This document shows, piece by piece, positions 63,811 to 64,000 of a DNA stretch of 64,000 nt. This DNA comes from Bacteroidota bacterium (GTDB lineage Bacteria; Bacteroidota; Bacteroidia; AKYH767-A; OLB10). The DNA lies in assembly GCA_016714535.1 (NCBI GenBank), contig JADKDR010000002.1, positions 310,001 through 374,000 of the forward strand. The letters are read 5' to 3'. A program made the position numbers and the translations under genes. The notes under the pieces are model-generated. The model had not been told where the DNA came from. It did no database searches and worked only from the letters and a program-made list of their open reading frames with translations. Position 1 is the first letter of the stretch. Every line of letters begins with the position of its first letter.

Positions 63811-64000
63811 TTTTTACCATTACAAATTCTAAAATATTTTCTACATCTAATACTCCAACAAATTGCTCGTTATCGTATACTGCAGCTATTCCGTTTTTAT
63901 TAGCAAGCATTTTTTGATAGGCTATTTCGATTGGTTCTTTCATATTTAATTTTAAGATATCTCTATTCATCACCGTATCAATAGTAGCATTGCTTTTATT
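63788..64000 (-). CDS. CBS-domain protein, C-terminal end (possibly a site-2 protease)
   Basis: The frame is open to the right window edge; about 70 C-terminal residues are seen. They form one CBS motif: 'TIDTVMNRDILKLNMKEPI', 'AYQKMLANKNGIAAVYDN', 'FVGVLDVENILEFVMVKNA'. The ending 'ENILEFVMV' resembles the C-terminus of membrane M50 site-2-protease-like proteins that carry CBS pairs, but the metalloprotease part is outside the window, so that is inference. It overlaps the PLD gene start and is the first visible gene of the operon. Confidence 0.75.
   Translation of the reverse strand, partial: NKSNATIDTVMNRDILKLNMKEPIEIAYQKMLANKNGIAAVYDNEQFVGVLDVENILEFVMVKNAIGANK

Noticed and set aside
1..64000. 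rRNA, tRNA, transposase or integrase genes
   Set aside because: I looked in spacers and reading frames and found no sequence I could support as any of these.

Overview
The window reads as a chromosomal segment of a Bacteroidota bacterium, probably an environmental Chitinophagales/Sphingobacteriales-like lineage. Several secreted proteins end in type IX secretion (T9SS) sorting domains. Many starts follow the Bacteroidota promoter pattern (TTG/TTTG, about 19 nt, then TAnnTTTG), and Shine-Dalgarno sequences are largely absent. Recognised families include DUF4292, the S9 and M14 secreted peptidases, a PurF with an 8-residue leader, and SiaB/SiaC. I saw no rRNA, tRNA, transposase, integrase or CRISPR array.

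Layout. 1-7.7 kb (minus): the 5' part of a secreted S9 peptidase, then a tetR-tolC-adaptor-RND efflux operon whose adaptor gene carries a one-base frameshift. 7.8-10.4 kb (plus): a secreted choice-of-anchor L protein and L-serine dehydratase. 10.4-17.8 kb (minus): a cluster of T9SS surface proteins made of two tandem (large + small) units, one large copy being truncated. The cluster is bracketed by a decayed extra copy of the ribonuclease G 3' end (10408-10557) and by rng itself. 18-19.9 kb (minus): rng preceded by a 29-residue, very basic ribosome-type microprotein. 20.3-26.2 kb (plus): TPR protein, DUF4292 lipoprotein, EnvC-like protein, S4 protein, glycosyltransferase and RecO. 26.2-30.7 kb (minus): a GT51 transglycosylase, an orphan Cas6-family protein and a sulfotransferase. 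31-34.5 kb: acetoacetyl-CoA reductase and a secreted M14 carboxypeptidase. 34.8-38.2 kb: a divergent SiaC-SiaB / SpoIIE-phosphatase partner-switching locus. 38.3-49.5 kb: PurF, small hypotheticals, a BNR-repeat protein, an APC permease, gamma-carbonic anhydrase, SppA and an LtaS-like sulfatase-fold enzyme. 49.5-54.4 kb (plus): two secreted amidohydrolase-like proteins and a lipoprotein, the last two frameshifted. 54.5-58.4 kb: CNT nucleoside transporter, membrane-anchored papain-like protease, DUF177 and rpmF. 58.7-64 kb (minus): a tightly overlapping operon of a CBS-domain protein (cut by the window edge), a PLD enzyme (frameshifted), a half-size Ca2+/cation antiporter, a P2A-type ATPase and an ATP-cone/nuclease fusion.

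How the genes work together. The efflux genes form a complete tripartite pump with its own repressor. The SiaA/B/C-type genes make a phosphatase/kinase/phosphoprotein switch. The EnvC-like, GT51 and LtaS-like proteins concern the envelope. The right-hand operon looks like a cation/membrane stress module.

Most worth a second look: the rng 3'-end duplication flanking the surface-protein cluster (an island-like signature), the Cas6 homologue without an array, the coupled operon with the half antiporter and ATP-cone nuclease, and four separate one-base homopolymer frameshifts that suggest consensus errors or slippage.
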